Source: Rhodospirillales bacterium (GTDB lineage Bacteria; Pseudomonadota; Alphaproteobacteria; Rhodospirillales; UBA2165). Taken from it: a stretch of 64,000 bases of DNA. Made by a program: the position numbers and the translations under genes. The DNA lies in assembly GCA_028345065.1 (NCBI GenBank), contig JAOMCN010000002.1:37778-101777 (forward strand), in the 5' to 3' direction. Of this stretch, positions 54,091 to 64,000 are shown in pieces (within the stretch, counting starts at the first letter, position 1; each line of letters opens with the position of its first letter). The notes beneath the pieces are model-generated. The model saw only the letters and a list, made by a program, of their open reading frames with translations, was not told the DNA's origin and did not search any database.

Positions 54091-54972
54091 ATGAATATAA
54101 ACTCGTCCTCAAAAACCTTTGCCACCGCTCCCTTACCGTTTGAGAATCATTCTGACAATAACGAGGATAGCAATTTTCCGGCGGCTGAATGTATTTGTAA
54201 TGTGGTATCAAACGAACAGGTAAACGATGATTACAAATTAATGATTCTAGAAGCCCCGCCGGTAGCACTAAAGGCAAAGGCTGGCCAGTTTTTTCAATTA
54301 CTTTGTATTTCTGCTGATGATCACGAGTTGGCTACGCGACGCCCTATGAGTATTTATGAGGTAGACGTTACGCGTGGACAGATAAAATTTCTTTATAAGT
54401 GTGTGGGACGCGGAACACAAAGTATGGCACTTTTAATGAATAATCAGACTGTCAATATTGCGGGTCCTTTCGGAGTAGGTTTTTCATTAGAGACGGAATG
54501 GAAAAACGTTGCCGTAATTGGTCGAGGTGTGGGGTTAGCGACATTGGCACCTATTTCACAATTGGCTTCAGAGAAAGGGGTAGGGGTAACAGCTTTTATT
54601 AGCGCTAGGTCCCCTGATCTCTTAATGTCCCAAGAATTATTTGAAAAGATTGGTGCTGAAATTATTACCGTTACTGACGCTAACGATACTAGTTCGGTAG
54701 AAAACTTAGAAAATTTGTTGGAAAACCTAATAGGAATGGGAAAGATAGATGCCTTTTTTACTTGTGGTTCGACTCGTTTGTTAAACTTAGCAAAAAAATT
54801 AGGTCTGAAACATGGAATACCGGGACAAGTCGCATTGGAACAAATTATGGCATGTGGCCTAGGGCCCTGTTACATATGTGTTCGGACTTTTGAGGTAAAT
54901 GGAAAACAGGTTCTACGGCGAATATGTAAAGATGGACCAGTCTTTGATATTCAGGAGGCCGTCGGATGGTAG
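54091..54972 (+). CDS. pyrK: Dihydroorotate dehydrogenase electron-transfer subunit (PyrK)
   Basis: A 293-residue protein of the ferredoxin-reductase fold: FAD-binding RRPMSIYEV and NADH-binding GRGVGLATLAP, and a C-terminal [2Fe-2S] cluster with CGLGPCYIC and a further Cys (RRICKDGPVF). It carries electrons from PyrD to NAD+ in type 1B dihydroorotate dehydrogenases. The 3' end overlaps pyrD by 7 bases, so the genes are coupled. N-terminal ~25 residues are extra compared with Bacillus PyrK. Confidence 0.9.
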   Translation: MNINSSSKTFATAPLPFENHSDNNEDSNFPAAECICNVVSNEQVNDDYKLMILEAPPVALKAKAGQFFQLLCISADDHELATRRPMSIYEVDVTRGQIKFLYKCVGRGTQSMALLMNNQTVNIAGPFGVGFSLETEWKNVAVIGRGVGLATLAPISQLASEKGVGVTAFISARSPDLLMSQELFEKIGAEIITVTDANDTSSVENLENLLENLIGMGKIDAFFTCGSTRLLNLAKKLGLKHGIPGQVALEQIMACGLGPCYICVRTFEVNGKQVLRRICKDGPVFDIQEAVGW

Positions 54973-55913
54973 ACCTATCCGTTCAGATTGGAGAAGTTCA
55001 ATTGTCCAATCCTGTCATGCCTGCCTCAGGAACATTTTCTTATGATTTTGCGGAAATAATTGATCTTAATCGCCTTGGTGCAATGGTTGCCAAGACGGTT
55101 TCGCGAGAATTTCGAGTGGGTAATCCGACACCAAGAATGGCCGAGACAGAAGTCGGTATTATTCAGTCAATTGGATTACCAGGAAATGGAATTCAATACT
55201 TTCTCGATGAAATGCTGCCGGAATATAAAAAATATAAACCGCCATTGGTGGTTAGTATTTCAGCGGAAACCGAGGACGAATTTGCCGCGATGGCGCGGGA
55301 TATTAGTGTGCCTGGTGTCGACGTCGTGGAAGTAAATATTTCTTGTCCGACCCGTGACCCCACCGGGGGAAATTTTGCACTTCAGACCAGACACACCGAA
55401 AACGTCATTAGGGGCATCCGTGCAGAAACCGAAAAACCCGTCTGGGCAAAATTGTCGCCCAATGCTGGGGATATCGTGTCTGTGGCTTTAGCCGCGGAAG
55501 AAGGTGGTGCCGATGCAGTTGTCGTCGCAAATACGTTCTTATCTTTAAAAATTAACACCGATAATTTCAAACCTGCCCTCGGTAACAAATTTGGCGGGCT
55601 GGTATCCCCTGCCTTGAAACCTATAATTTTGCGTATGGTTTACCAAATCGCTCAAGAGACATCGATTCCCATTATTGGATTAGGGGGCGTGTGCAAAGCT
55701 GAAGATGTAGTTGAGTATATGCTTGCTGGGGCCAGCGCCGTTGGTATCGGATACGCAGCATTTCGGAACCCAACCGCATTACCCGCGATAATAGATGACT
55801 TAGAAGTTTGGTGTAGCGAAAGAAAAATTGAACATATTTCTGAATTGATAGGTTCTATAAGGGATCAAGAGTTAGAAACCGACACACTTAAGTCAGCACG
55901 CATCGGTGCTTGA
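54966..55913 (+). CDS. pyrD: Dihydroorotate dehydrogenase catalytic subunit, type 1B
   Basis: A 315-residue FMN enzyme. Substrate-binding SIGLPGNGI, the catalytic cysteine in NISCPTRDPTGG, and phosphate-binding GLGGVCKAEDVVEYMLAGASAVGIG. The type 1B family uses Cys as base and works in a complex with PyrK, giving NAD-linked oxidation of dihydroorotate to orotate, the fourth step of pyrimidine synthesis. Proteobacteria generally have membrane-bound type 2 PyrD; a 1B pair here may replace or supplement it, or serve another dihydropyrimidine step. Confidence 0.88.
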   Translation: MVDLSVQIGEVQLSNPVMPASGTFSYDFAEIIDLNRLGAMVAKTVSREFRVGNPTPRMAETEVGIIQSIGLPGNGIQYFLDEMLPEYKKYKPPLVVSISAETEDEFAAMARDISVPGVDVVEVNISCPTRDPTGGNFALQTRHTENVIRGIRAETEKPVWAKLSPNAGDIVSVALAAEEGGADAVVVANTFLSLKINTDNFKPALGNKFGGLVSPALKPIILRMVYQIAQETSIPIIGLGGVCKAEDVVEYMLAGASAVGIGYAAFRNPTALPAIIDDLEVWCSERKIEHISELIGSIRDQELETDTLKSARIGA

Positions 55914-55984
55914 TAGGTAAGATTAGTTTTGTCCGTTTTCCTTTGGCTCTCTGGCGATAATCTAGATGTTGAAACGAGTGACAA

Positions 55985-56899
55985 ATGAAAATTCGCCAAC
56001 ACGGTAGGTATCAATATTCTCCCATTGGCAATCGCCCAAGTTACGACTGGCCGGATAGAAAAAAACTCGCATTTTATATTGCCTTAAATATTGAGCATTT
56101 TAGTTTTGGCGAAGGTCTTGGTCACACACCAACAAATCCAGGACGTCAACCTGATGTGCGCAATTTTGCCTGGCGCGATTATGGGTTAAGGGTCGGAATT
56201 TGGCGAATATTCGACCTGCTTGATGAATTAGGTCTTCCAGCCTGCCACCTTATGAATTCCTCAATCTATGATTACGCCCCGGAAATACCCGAGCGTATCC
56301 GTCAACGAGGAGATGAATTTGTGGGTCACGGCCGCACCAACTCGGAACAACAAAGTGATTATGGCGAGGATGATGAACGCACGCTAATCGACGAGGTGGT
56401 ATCTATATTTAAAAAACATGAAGGAAATGGTCCAGATGGATGGATGGGGCCGTGGATTTCGGAATCTGATGTTACACCTGATTTACTCAAGGAGGCCGGA
56501 TGCAGCTATATCATGGATTGGCCTTGTGATGACCAACCTATCTGGATGAAAACTCGGTCAGGGCCGCTTCTTTCTATTCCTTATCATATAGAAATTAACG
56601 ACTCACCTGCACAATTAACGCGTCGTCATACTGCCAACGAGTTTTCAGAGATAACAATTGGACATTTTGACGAAATGTTACGCCAGTCAAAATCCCAACC
56701 GTTGGTATTCAGCCTTGCCTTACACACATTTGTTGTTGGCCAACCATATCGGTTGGCTGGGCTCCGAAAAATATTAAATCACATCTTAGACCATCCTGAC
56801 GCGGATAACGTTTGGTTCACACGTCCGGGAAAAATTGCGGATCATATTTCAACGCTTCCGTCAGGCATTGTTCCCGGTGATGAACTTCTAGCAGAGTAA
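55985..56899 (+). CDS. Polysaccharide deacetylase family protein (PuuE-like)
   Basis: A 304-residue NodB-fold protein. N-terminal strand KKLAFYIALNIEHFSFGEG, then a GHGRTNSEQQ segment and WMGPWISESDVTPDLLKEAGCSY, the layout of the PuuE/allantoinase-type subgroup, which lacks the usual TFDDG metal motif. It probably hydrolyses an amide in nitrogen compound breakdown. It lies 71 bases after pyrD and 69 before the monooxygenase gene, so it may share their transcript. Exact substrate unknown. Confidence 0.78.
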   Translation: MKIRQHGRYQYSPIGNRPSYDWPDRKKLAFYIALNIEHFSFGEGLGHTPTNPGRQPDVRNFAWRDYGLRVGIWRIFDLLDELGLPACHLMNSSIYDYAPEIPERIRQRGDEFVGHGRTNSEQQSDYGEDDERTLIDEVVSIFKKHEGNGPDGWMGPWISESDVTPDLLKEAGCSYIMDWPCDDQPIWMKTRSGPLLSIPYHIEINDSPAQLTRRHTANEFSEITIGHFDEMLRQSKSQPLVFSLALHTFVVGQPYRLAGLRKILNHILDHPDADNVWFTRPGKIADHISTLPSGIVPGDELLAE

Positions 56900-56968
56900 A
56901 ACCTCTATCCTGACATAATTGATTTTCCATCGTCCTCCATGCAAATTAAGATGCGCTGGGAGAAAAAT

Positions 56969-58153
56969 ATGGTTGCGTCTGGTAAGTTAAGTAAACCCAT
57001 CATAATTGTTGGCGGAGGAATTGGCGGATGCGCTTGTGCGCTAGCGTTATCGCAGAAGGGATATTCAAGCATTATATTGGAACAAGCCAATGAATTTGGT
57101 GAAATTGGTGCTGGAATTCAACTTGGGCCAAACGTTCATAAAATGTTTATTAGATTAGGTATCGAAAAAGAAATACAGGATATCGCATTCTATCCGAATA
57201 ATTTGATTATGAATGACGCTGAAACGGGAGAAGAAATTACCCGAGTTGATCTGGGCATAGATTTCCGTGAACGCTTCAAAGCTCCCTATGGGGTAATACA
57301 TCGCTCTGACCTGCATGATACCATCATCAATGCCTGCAGAAATTCCAGTTTGATTGAAATGCAAATCTCGGTGAAGGTGACCGACTTTGATGAAACCGAA
57401 TTTGGTGTCACCGCCATTGGGGAGAATAATGAAGTATACGAGGGAGCCGCGCTAATTGCTGCTGACGGACTTTGGTCAAATATTCGTTCAAAAATTGTTG
57501 GAGACGGCGACCCCCGTGTTTCGGGTCATATAGCCTATCGAGCGGTGTTACCTATTGATGAGGTTCCAGAGCCGGTCTTAAACGACGACGTTGTATTGTG
57601 GGCTGGCCCCAAGACACATCTAGTTCACTACAAGCTTCGTCGTGGCGAGATTTTCAATATCGTAGCCGTATTCCATTCTGATAAGTACGAAGAAGGTTGG
57701 GATGCATTTGGAGACCCCAAAGAACTTGAAGATAAATTCAAGAATGAACGCCCTGAAGTTCACATGTTACTCAACAAGATAGAAAGCTGGCGCATGTGGG
57801 TTCTGTGCGACCGTGAACCAATCAAGCACTGGTCTAGAGGAAAGGTGACCCTTTTAGGGGATGCGGCACACCCAATGTTGCAATATCTCGCAGCCGGTGC
57901 CGGCATGGCCATAGAAGATTCAGTGGTACTAGCCCAACTGTTGGAGGCAAACGATAGTGACTTTGAGACGACCTTCAAACATTACGAACAAACTCGCTAC
58001 TTACGTACGGGCCGGGTACAAACCACCGCACGCATCTACGGGGACATATATCATGCCGCAGGTGTGGTAAGTGAACTCCGCACCATGATGCTATCTGGTA
58101 GGGACCCAAAGAATTATGATGGTGTTGCCTGGCTATACGATGGTCTAGACTAA
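56969..58153 (+). CDS. FAD-dependent aromatic monooxygenase (PHBH fold)
   Basis: Start at ATG 56969 (GGGAG six bases upstream); a frame to 56939 lacks one. 394 residues. FAD-binding [15 protein letters not shown] at the N-terminus, the DLH-type IHRSDLHD, and [23 protein letters not shown] near residue 290. It resembles salicylate or 3-hydroxybenzoate 6-hydroxylases, which use NAD(P)H and oxygen to hydroxylate aromatic acids. Substrate unknown. The stop codon overlaps that of the convergent malate synthase gene by four bases. Confidence 0.9.
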   Translation: MVASGKLSKPIIIVGGGIGGCACALALSQKGYSSIILEQANEFGEIGAGIQLGPNVHKMFIRLGIEKEIQDIAFYPNNLIMNDAETGEEITRVDLGIDFRERFKAPYGVIHRSDLHDTIINACRNSSLIEMQISVKVTDFDETEFGVTAIGENNEVYEGAALIAADGLWSNIRSKIVGDGDPRVSGHIAYRAVLPIDEVPEPVLNDDVVLWAGPKTHLVHYKLRRGEIFNIVAVFHSDKYEEGWDAFGDPKELEDKFKNERPEVHMLLNKIESWRMWVLCDREPIKHWSRGKVTLLGDAAHPMLQYLAAGAGMAIEDSVVLAQLLEANDSDFETTFKHYEQTRYLRTGRVQTTARIYGDIYHAAGVVSELRTMMLSGRDPKNYDGVAWLYDGLD

Positions 58154-60309
58154 ACTCCGATAGCTTTAGTTTCTTGGCGCCTGGCGTGTAGGATCGGCTC
58201 AGTATATCCTGAAGGCTGTTCACGACCTTTAAAAACGAGGTCACACGCCGCGGAAAAGGCCAAACTGGCGCCAAAATTATCGGCCATATTACGATAGTTG
58301 GGGTCATTCGTATTCTGCTCGTCTACCACCCCAGACATCCGCTTCATTGTCTCCATCACCTGTTCTTCGTTGCAAACGCCATGATATAGCCAATTCGCTA
58401 TGTGCTGACTCGATATTCTTAAAGTTGCACGATCCTCCATAAGACCTACGTTGTTTATATCCGGAACTTTGGAACAACCTATACCTTGGTCTACCCACCG
58501 CACTACATATCCCAGTATTCCCTGACAATTATTGTCTAACTCTAACTGGACTTCGTCTTCGGATAAATTTCGTCCACCTAAAAGAGGAATTTCTAAGATT
58601 GCATCCATACTAGCCCGTTGACGATTAATCAGCTCTTCCTGGCGACTGGAGACGTCGACATGATGATAGTGTATGGCATGTAAAGTGGCTGCAGTTGGTG
58701 AAGGAACCCAAGCCGTATTGGCACCTGCCCTTGGATGACTTACTTTTGAATCCATCATCTGGGCCATTTCATCCGGCATGGCCCACATCCCCTTACCGAT
58801 TTGAGATTTGCCACGCATTCCTGTTTCAAGGCCAATATCCACATTCCAATTCTCATATGCTTCAATCCACCGGGCCAACTTGATCTCGCTCTTCGGGAGA
58901 AAGGGTCCCGCTTCCATCGATGTGTGAATTTCGTCACCAGTTCGGTCCAAAAATCCCGTATTAATGAAAACCACCCGTTCGTTGGCTATACGAACGCATT
59001 CCTTGAGGTTGAGCGTGGTTCGTCTCTCTTCGTCCATGATACCCAATTTTAGAGTGTTCTTTGGTAGATCGATAGCGCCTTCAACCCGAGCAAACAATTC
59101 GCAGGTAAATTCAACTTCCTGAGGTCCATGCATCTTCGGTTTAACAATATAAATACTACCCGCCTTACTATTTGTTAATTGGGACCGACCACTTAAATCG
59201 TGGAGCCCAATTACGCCGGTGAAGAAAGCATCCATAATGCCTTCTGGTACCTCATTACCATTCTGATCCAAAACCGAGGAATTAGTCATCAGGTGACCGA
59301 CATTTCGGACAAGCATGAGACTACGTCCAGAGAGTATCAGTTTGCCTCCGTTTGGTGACCTAAATTCCCGATCGGAATTTAATCTACGTGTTATCATTGA
59401 TCCTTGCTTTTCGAAGGTATCCTCCAAATCTCCCCGGTAAAGACCCAACAGATTTTTATAGGCCAGCACCTTATCTTCGGCATCTACCACTGCAACCGAA
59501 TCCTCCATGTCTTGAATAGTAGTAATAGCTGCCTCCATAACAATATCCTTAACACCAGAACGACTCTCCGAACCAATTGGGTGATCCCTATTGATTTGTA
59601 TTTCGATATGAAGACCGTTGTGTTTCAATAATATCGCTGAAGGATTATTTGGCTCACCTTGATAACCGACGAATTGAGTTGTATCGACTAGTGTCGTATC
59701 CCCTGCCTGTAGGATCCCATCAACAACTGAATAGAAACTGACATCGGCGTGCCTGCCGGTTAAAAGTGGTGTAAAAGTATCCAAAAAATCTGTGGCGTAT
59801 GCAACTACAGCTGCGCCCCGGACGCTATTATAGTCAGATGAAATTTCTTTACCCTCTTCGCTGTCGATAACATCTGTACCGTAAAGTGCGTCATAAAGGC
59901 TTCCCCATCTGGCATTTGCAGCGTTCAACGCGAAGCGGGCATTCGTAACAGGCACAACAAGTTGGGGTCCTGCGATGGTAGCGATTTCTGGATCAACGTT
60001 TGTGGTTGTGATTTGGAATGCTCCACCCTCTGGCAGTAAATATCCAATCTCTGAGAGAAAGGACTTGTACGCCGATGAACTAAACTCCTTGCCTTTTTGT
60101 TCACGATGCCAATCATCGATTACATTTTGAAGTTCCTCCCGCTTGGATAGAAGAACTTTGTTTTTAGGCGCTAGATCCTGAACAATACTGGCAAACTCAG
60201 TCCAAAATTTGTCTAAATTAATACCGGTATCGACTATCAAGTCATGTTCAACAAATTTACCTAGCTCGCTAGCCACAAGCATGCCATTTTTTTTGATCCA
60301 ATCTGACAT
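58150..60309 (-). CDS. glcB: Malate synthase G
   Basis: Start at ATG 60309 (GGGGGGAAG just upstream); an in-frame start at 60336 exists but the length from 60309 (719) matches E. coli GlcB (723). Malate synthase G signature parts: [19 protein letters not shown] with the metal-binding acidic residues, [14 protein letters not shown], and the C-terminal [15 protein letters not shown] segment. It condenses glyoxylate with acetyl-CoA to malate in glycolate/glyoxylate use and the glyoxylate cycle; cytosolic. The gene stands alone here. Confidence 0.95.
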   Translation of the reverse strand: MSDWIKKNGMLVASELGKFVEHDLIVDTGINLDKFWTEFASIVQDLAPKNKVLLSKREELQNVIDDWHREQKGKEFSSSAYKSFLSEIGYLLPEGGAFQITTTNVDPEIATIAGPQLVVPVTNARFALNAANARWGSLYDALYGTDVIDSEEGKEISSDYNSVRGAAVVAYATDFLDTFTPLLTGRHADVSFYSVVDGILQAGDTTLVDTTQFVGYQGEPNNPSAILLKHNGLHIEIQINRDHPIGSESRSGVKDIVMEAAITTIQDMEDSVAVVDAEDKVLAYKNLLGLYRGDLEDTFEKQGSMITRRLNSDREFRSPNGGKLILSGRSLMLVRNVGHLMTNSSVLDQNGNEVPEGIMDAFFTGVIGLHDLSGRSQLTNSKAGSIYIVKPKMHGPQEVEFTCELFARVEGAIDLPKNTLKLGIMDEERRTTLNLKECVRIANERVVFINTGFLDRTGDEIHTSMEAGPFLPKSEIKLARWIEAYENWNVDIGLETGMRGKSQIGKGMWAMPDEMAQMMDSKVSHPRAGANTAWVPSPTAATLHAIHYHHVDVSSRQEELINRQRASMDAILEIPLLGGRNLSEDEVQLELDNNCQGILGYVVRWVDQGIGCSKVPDINNVGLMEDRATLRISSQHIANWLYHGVCNEEQVMETMKRMSGVVDEQNTNDPNYRNMADNFGASLAFSAACDLVFKGREQPSGYTEPILHARRQETKAIGV

Positions 60310-60568
60310 GGCTTCCCCCCGTGTTTTAATTTTCAACTTAATTAAAGTCGAAAATGTTGGATGATTGTTGTTTTAAAATGCTTCCTCTAATTTATTATTT
60401 TTGGCATCTTTGCAAATCGATCTTGTAATCAAATTATTTGATGTTTCTCAATAATTTACCAAATTTTACAATTCTTTTCTTTATCGAATTTCCGATATTG
60501 CTCCCTAAATCAAAGTGATGCATGATCTATAGTTTTCCATGACCCCCATTTGAAGAAATCCAAACAAG

Positions 60569-61456
60569 ATGAACGAAGTTAACAGAAACAAATCTATTGT
60601 TTATATGGGATATACGGCGACAGATCTCGCTATTCAACTTGATGTTGCAAAAACAATCAAGGACCTGCCTGCTTACCAGCAGGAAAGTGCCGAGATGAGT
60701 CATAAGGTTGTAACAAAGTTAGACTGTTTTAAGGATGTTCAATACGGAAATGACGAACCGCAAAAGCTCGATATTTTTCCAGCAGCTGTAGATCGAGCGC
60801 CAATTTTAGTAGACATTCATGGAGGTGGCTGGCGAAGCGGTTCAAGAAATATACGGAGTTTTCCTGCTAGCTCGGTTACGAAGGCCGGAGTTATGTGGGT
60901 TCCGATAGATTATGGTTTAGCTCCAAACTATTCTATACATCAAATGGTCGATCACGTACGGTCGGCGATTGTCTGGCTTTATCACAATGTCTCCAAATAC
61001 GGGGGCGACCCATCAAAATTATATGTTTCCGGTAATTCCGCCGGAGGCCACCTAACCGGCTGTATACTCATGCCAGATTGGCATAAAAACTTTGGAGTAC
61101 CTTCGGACATTATAAAAGGAGCGTGTGCTATAAGTGGGGTATATGACCTCCAGGCTCTCGTACACGCGGAGTATGGATACAATGATGAGCTTGGTATGGA
61201 TATTGAGACAGCCCAAAATTTTAGTCCATTGTTTCACTTGCCGCCGACAGGATGTCCTTTAATAGTTTCATATGGCGCGCCGGAACCAAACGAATTCCGC
61301 CGACAATCTCGCGTTTATTACGAGGCATGGAAGGATGGTGGCTTTCCGGCAACTGAAATCGTCGTTAATGGGGCCCATCACTTCGCAATGTCGAGACAAA
61401 TGTCTGATCAAAATAGCGCATTATTTCAAGCTGTAACAAAGATGATTTATCAATGA
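60569..61456 (+). CDS. Alpha/beta hydrolase (carboxylesterase/formamidase-like)
   Basis: A 295-residue serine hydrolase with oxyanion motif IHGGGWRSG, nucleophile SGNSAGGHLTG and catalytic histidine in NGAHHFAMS. It resembles the hormone-sensitive-lipase/kynurenine formamidase family and the other hydrolase in this window (25748-26554). Substrate unknown. GAAATCCAAACAAG precedes the ATG, without a strong ribosome site. An AT-rich 259-base gap to glcB lies upstream. Confidence 0.8.
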   Translation: MNEVNRNKSIVYMGYTATDLAIQLDVAKTIKDLPAYQQESAEMSHKVVTKLDCFKDVQYGNDEPQKLDIFPAAVDRAPILVDIHGGGWRSGSRNIRSFPASSVTKAGVMWVPIDYGLAPNYSIHQMVDHVRSAIVWLYHNVSKYGGDPSKLYVSGNSAGGHLTGCILMPDWHKNFGVPSDIIKGACAISGVYDLQALVHAEYGYNDELGMDIETAQNFSPLFHLPPTGCPLIVSYGAPEPNEFRRQSRVYYEAWKDGGFPATEIVVNGAHHFAMSRQMSDQNSALFQAVTKMIYQ

Positions 61457-61490
61457 CTACATCATCAAATTAAATCATTAGTTTTGGTTA

Positions 61491-62375
61491 CTAAAATCTG
61501 TAAAACGAAGCAGGCGTATCCACCAATATTTTAGTACGCAGCCTCTCATCGGTTACCCAATCTCCAAACGCATTAACCAAATCACCGTCGTTTGGGTTGA
61601 CTTCATACTTGTTGGGATGAGGCCAGTCTGTACCCCACATTATCCTGTCCTGCGCCACCTCAATTAAGGCATGAGCCATGGGTTTGACATCATCGTAGGG
61701 AGGCAAATCAGTCTCACTCACCCGATTTGCACCCGAAATTTTCATCCATGTATTTCCCTGACGCATGAGCTCCAGTAAAGATTGAAAACCTGGTGCTTCT
61801 ACTCCAGCTGTAGCCGGCTGGTAGGCAAAATGGCCGATAGACATTGGAACCTTGAGAGAAGTAAAGATGGGCATTAGGTCGAGAATATCCTGACCTGGAA
61901 AAAGAAACTCTAGGTGCCAATTAAGGTCATTTATTCTTTCAGCAATTTGGGCAATTTGATCAAGTCCAATTGGCATACCACCTTTATTATCCGTATTGAG
62001 GCGTATACCGCGAATTCCCTGAGCATCGAAATCTGCAAGTTCCTCGTCAGTAACATCCAGAGAAACAGCAACTACGCCGCGGGCCCGATTAGATGTTGCT
62101 TCGTTTAAATTGTTTATTCCATCAAGTATTGCTGAATTATCCGTTCCATATATTGACGGCTGTGTAAATACGACACGGTCCAGTCCAAGTGTGTCGTGAA
62201 GATGAATCAAATCAGCCAGGGTCGAATCAGGCGGCGTATAGCCACGAGCCGGAGATAGCGTATATTTGCTGTCAAAAACGTGTACATGGGTATCGATAGA
62301 CCCGGGAGGTAAAGTAATGTTGGGCTTACGGGGATGGCGGTCGGGTGGCAGACAATTTTTTATATCGTTATTCAT
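61491..62375 (-). CDS. Amidohydrolase family, LigI/2-pyrone-4,6-dicarboxylate hydrolase-like
   Basis: A 294-residue metal-dependent hydrolase. N-terminal IDTHVHVFD, GYTPPDSTLADLIHLHDTLGLDR, then IMWGTDWPHPN near the C-terminus, the pattern of LigI and related lactonases. LigI opens the pyrone formed in protocatechuate 4,5-cleavage. Convergent with the upstream alpha/beta hydrolase and divergent from the DapA-like gene. Another lactone or amide is possible. Confidence 0.83.
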   Translation of the reverse strand: MNNDIKNCLPPDRHPRKPNITLPPGSIDTHVHVFDSKYTLSPARGYTPPDSTLADLIHLHDTLGLDRVVFTQPSIYGTDNSAILDGINNLNEATSNRARGVVAVSLDVTDEELADFDAQGIRGIRLNTDNKGGMPIGLDQIAQIAERINDLNWHLEFLFPGQDILDLMPIFTSLKVPMSIGHFAYQPATAGVEAPGFQSLLELMRQGNTWMKISGANRVSETDLPPYDDVKPMAHALIEVAQDRIMWGTDWPHPNKYEVNPNDGDLVNAFGDWVTDERLRTKILVDTPASFYRF

Positions 62376-62494
62376 TGTTCAAGCATACTCTCTGGTTTAT
62401 GGTAAAATTCACGAAGTTATATTAACGAAACATTTCATAATATGAAATCGTGCAAAGTAAGCATTCTCAAACATACAAACAATTTTCAGAACCT

Positions 62495-63478
62495 ATGAAA
62501 TATAAAAAGACTGAAGCAAAAGAATTTGCCCGACAGAATATGCGTGGTATATGGGCGGCAGCCCTTACGCCATTTACACCGTCTTTAAAATTGGATGAAA
62601 CCGGGTTTCGCCAGAATATTCGTCATTGGATTGATGATCTGGAGATTGATGGATTATTCATTGCAGGGAAACAAGGCGAATTCTTTTCGATGAGTATATC
62701 AGAGCGTAAGCAATGTATGAAGATTGCGGTAGAAGAAGTAAATAACAAACCAAATTCTCGAAACGCCAGTACTATCCTTTCCTGTTCTGATCAGAACATG
62801 GATGTAGTCATTGAATTAGCCAGATATGCGCAAAATCTTGGCGCAGATTACATCGTCGTTCATGCACCTATTCTCCATTTTACGACTAACCAGGATGAGT
62901 TGCTTTATGAATATTACAAGCATATTTCAGAGAATGTAGAGATTGGCATTGCGATGTGGAGCCATCCAGACAGCGGATATCTTATGAGTCCGGAACTGTG
63001 TAACCGCATTGCAAATCTTCCTAATATAGTTGCAATCAAATACAGTGTACCCCGCGAGATGTATACAGAATTAACTAGAATGGCAGGAGACAGATTGATC
63101 GTCAGTACCGCGTCTGAGGAAGAGTGGTTCGATAATATTGTTGATTTGGGTTGGAGGTTGTATCTGTGTTCCTCACCCCCCTATTTGTTGCAAACTTCAG
63201 TTGATAAAAGAATGCGCGAATATACGGACCTTGCATTTGCCGGGGATATAAAAAAAGCAAAAAGAGTGAGAGATAGCCTCAATCCAGTGCGCGAAGCAAT
63301 TCGCAAAACCAAACCAGGAGACAAACCACCGGCACACGGTAAATATTGGCAAGATCTTTTGGGTCAGGCTGGTGGTCCAGTCAGGCGGCCTATGTTAAAT
63401 CTCACGGACGAAGAGAAAGCGTTAATTAAGATAGCTTTTGATGGTTGCGGCCTCCGGTTAACGGACCTAGCAGCGTAG
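62495..63478 (+). CDS. Dihydrodipicolinate synthase (DapA) family aldolase
   Basis: 327 residues from ATG 62495; a GTG at 62450 would add 15. (beta/alpha)8 class I aldolase: the Schiff-base lysine is in VAIKYS, the first strand motif is AALTPF, and the carboxylate-binding loop reads GKQGEFFS instead of GTTGES. The catalytic tyrosine position (TPYY in DapA) reads HAPILHF. So it is a member of the family with another 2-oxo acid substrate, not lysine biosynthesis. The long C-terminal part (LLGQAGGPVRRPM) suits keto-acid dehydratase or aldolase types. Confidence 0.8.
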   Translation: MKYKKTEAKEFARQNMRGIWAAALTPFTPSLKLDETGFRQNIRHWIDDLEIDGLFIAGKQGEFFSMSISERKQCMKIAVEEVNNKPNSRNASTILSCSDQNMDVVIELARYAQNLGADYIVVHAPILHFTTNQDELLYEYYKHISENVEIGIAMWSHPDSGYLMSPELCNRIANLPNIVAIKYSVPREMYTELTRMAGDRLIVSTASEEEWFDNIVDLGWRLYLCSSPPYLLQTSVDKRMREYTDLAFAGDIKKAKRVRDSLNPVREAIRKTKPGDKPPAHGKYWQDLLGQAGGPVRRPMLNLTDEEKALIKIAFDGCGLRLTDLAA

Positions 63479-63591
63479 ACATAAAAGAAATTATATCCAT
63501 AGTCTGAGGCCAAGTTTTTTCGAGGGAATATTCTACCAACGGATAACTCTTTATTTGATCCTCGTAATTAAAAAATTATGGGAACGCTAAT

Positions 63592-64000
63592 ATGCCAGAA
63601 ATTCAGAGATCTCTGCAAAATATAGGATGGATAGGTCTTGGCAAAATGGGCCACCCGATGGCTATCAATTTGATCAAAGCTGGCAAGAAAGTATCTGTCT
63701 TTAATCGTACAGCCAAAAAGACAATGAACCACGAGAGTTTGGGTGGAACAGCCATTAACTCTGTACAAGAATTGGCATCTTCGTCTGACGTGATATTCAC
63801 AATGATCTCCGATGATAAAGCCATTGAAGAAATTGCACTTGCTGACGACGGGATCATTGCAAATAGCAAAGAAAATGTGACCCTGATCGATATGAGCACC
63901 ATATCACCTGCCATGTCAGCTAAAGTTGCTGAGGCGGCATTAAAAAGAAATATCGATTATCTAAGGGCGCCTGTTAACGGTACCGTCATGCAGGCGGAGG
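63592..64000 (+). CDS. Beta-hydroxyacid dehydrogenase-like protein (3' truncated by window edge)
   Basis: The frame starts at ATG 63592 and stays open to the right edge (136 residues seen). The Rossmann motif GLGKMGHPMAINLIKAGKK, NRTAKK and MSTISPAMS match the 3-hydroxyisobutyrate dehydrogenase family. At the substrate loop YLRAPVNGTVMQAE replaces the usual FLDAPVSGG. It is 113 bases after the DapA-like gene on the same strand and could reduce the product of that aldolase. Compare 24035-24907. Confidence 0.88.
   Translation, partial: MPEIQRSLQNIGWIGLGKMGHPMAINLIKAGKKVSVFNRTAKKTMNHESLGGTAINSVQELASSSDVIFTMISDDKAIEEIALADDGIIANSKENVTLIDMSTISPAMSAKVAEAALKRNIDYLRAPVNGTVMQAE

Overview
The window looks like chromosome of a Gram-negative proteobacterium, most likely an alphaproteobacterium. 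The reasons are a malate synthase G, release factor 3, TypA/BipA and DksA-type zinc-finger proteins, an outer-membrane beta-barrel protein, a degenerate S1C-type protein, abundant small-molecule catabolic genes, and frequent GTG/TTG starts with clear Shine-Dalgarno sequences. No rRNA, tRNA, insertion sequence or CRISPR array was recognised. The species cannot be named from this sequence alone.

Region 1 (1-15480) is the most striking. It is one tightly packed plus-strand operon of eight genes, with gaps of at most 9 bases or overlaps. The first is cut by the left edge. In order they are a RecQ-like helicase, a ~300-aa protein, a ~1000-aa P-loop ATPase, a coiled-coil protein, a ~1535-aa helicase with a zinc cluster and a GG-rich C-terminal motif, a small phospholipase-D-like protein, a 748-aa protein and an SF1 (UvrD-like) helicase with a lysine-rich repeat tail. 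Sizes, motifs and order match dpdF-G-H-I-J-K (then probably dpdD) of the Dpd systems, which put 7-deazaguanine derivatives in DNA and are thought to restrict DNA lacking them. The modification genes (dpdA, dpdB, dpdC and preQ0 synthesis) are not in the window and would be expected to the left. The SF1 helicase with a repeat tail seems to be an addition to the usual gene set as I know it.

Region 2 (15.6-25.5 kb) is an accessory tract of mostly unrecognised small genes. It holds a membrane-anchored 407-aa protein, a zinc-ribbon protein, two tandem paralogues ending in KCH, a Tat-signal protein, a DUF2130 (PD-(D/E)XK-like) protein and a small lipoprotein. Two far-apart loci here share a ~97-bp upstream element with a 17-bp dyad, suggesting co-regulation. 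Several minus-strand terminators and possible small RNAs lie in the gaps.

Region 3 (24-64 kb) is mostly catabolic and housekeeping. It includes 3-hydroxyisobutyrate-dehydrogenase-like enzymes, a ThDP enzyme, two ACMSD-like amidohydrolases, a feruloyl-CoA-synthase-like ligase, a fumarylacetoacetase-family hydrolase, an extradiol dioxygenase, a three-subunit molybdenum hydroxylase, a flavin monooxygenase, a LigI-like hydrolase and a DapA-family aldolase. Together these suggest breakdown of aromatic or hydroxy-acid compounds, but no complete pathway can be read off. Core genes are interspersed: prfC, typA, a PyrK/PyrD type-1B pair, glcB, a HIT protein, a rhomboid protease and TauE/SafE and EamA transporters. 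A third hydroxyacid-dehydrogenase-like gene is cut by the right edge.
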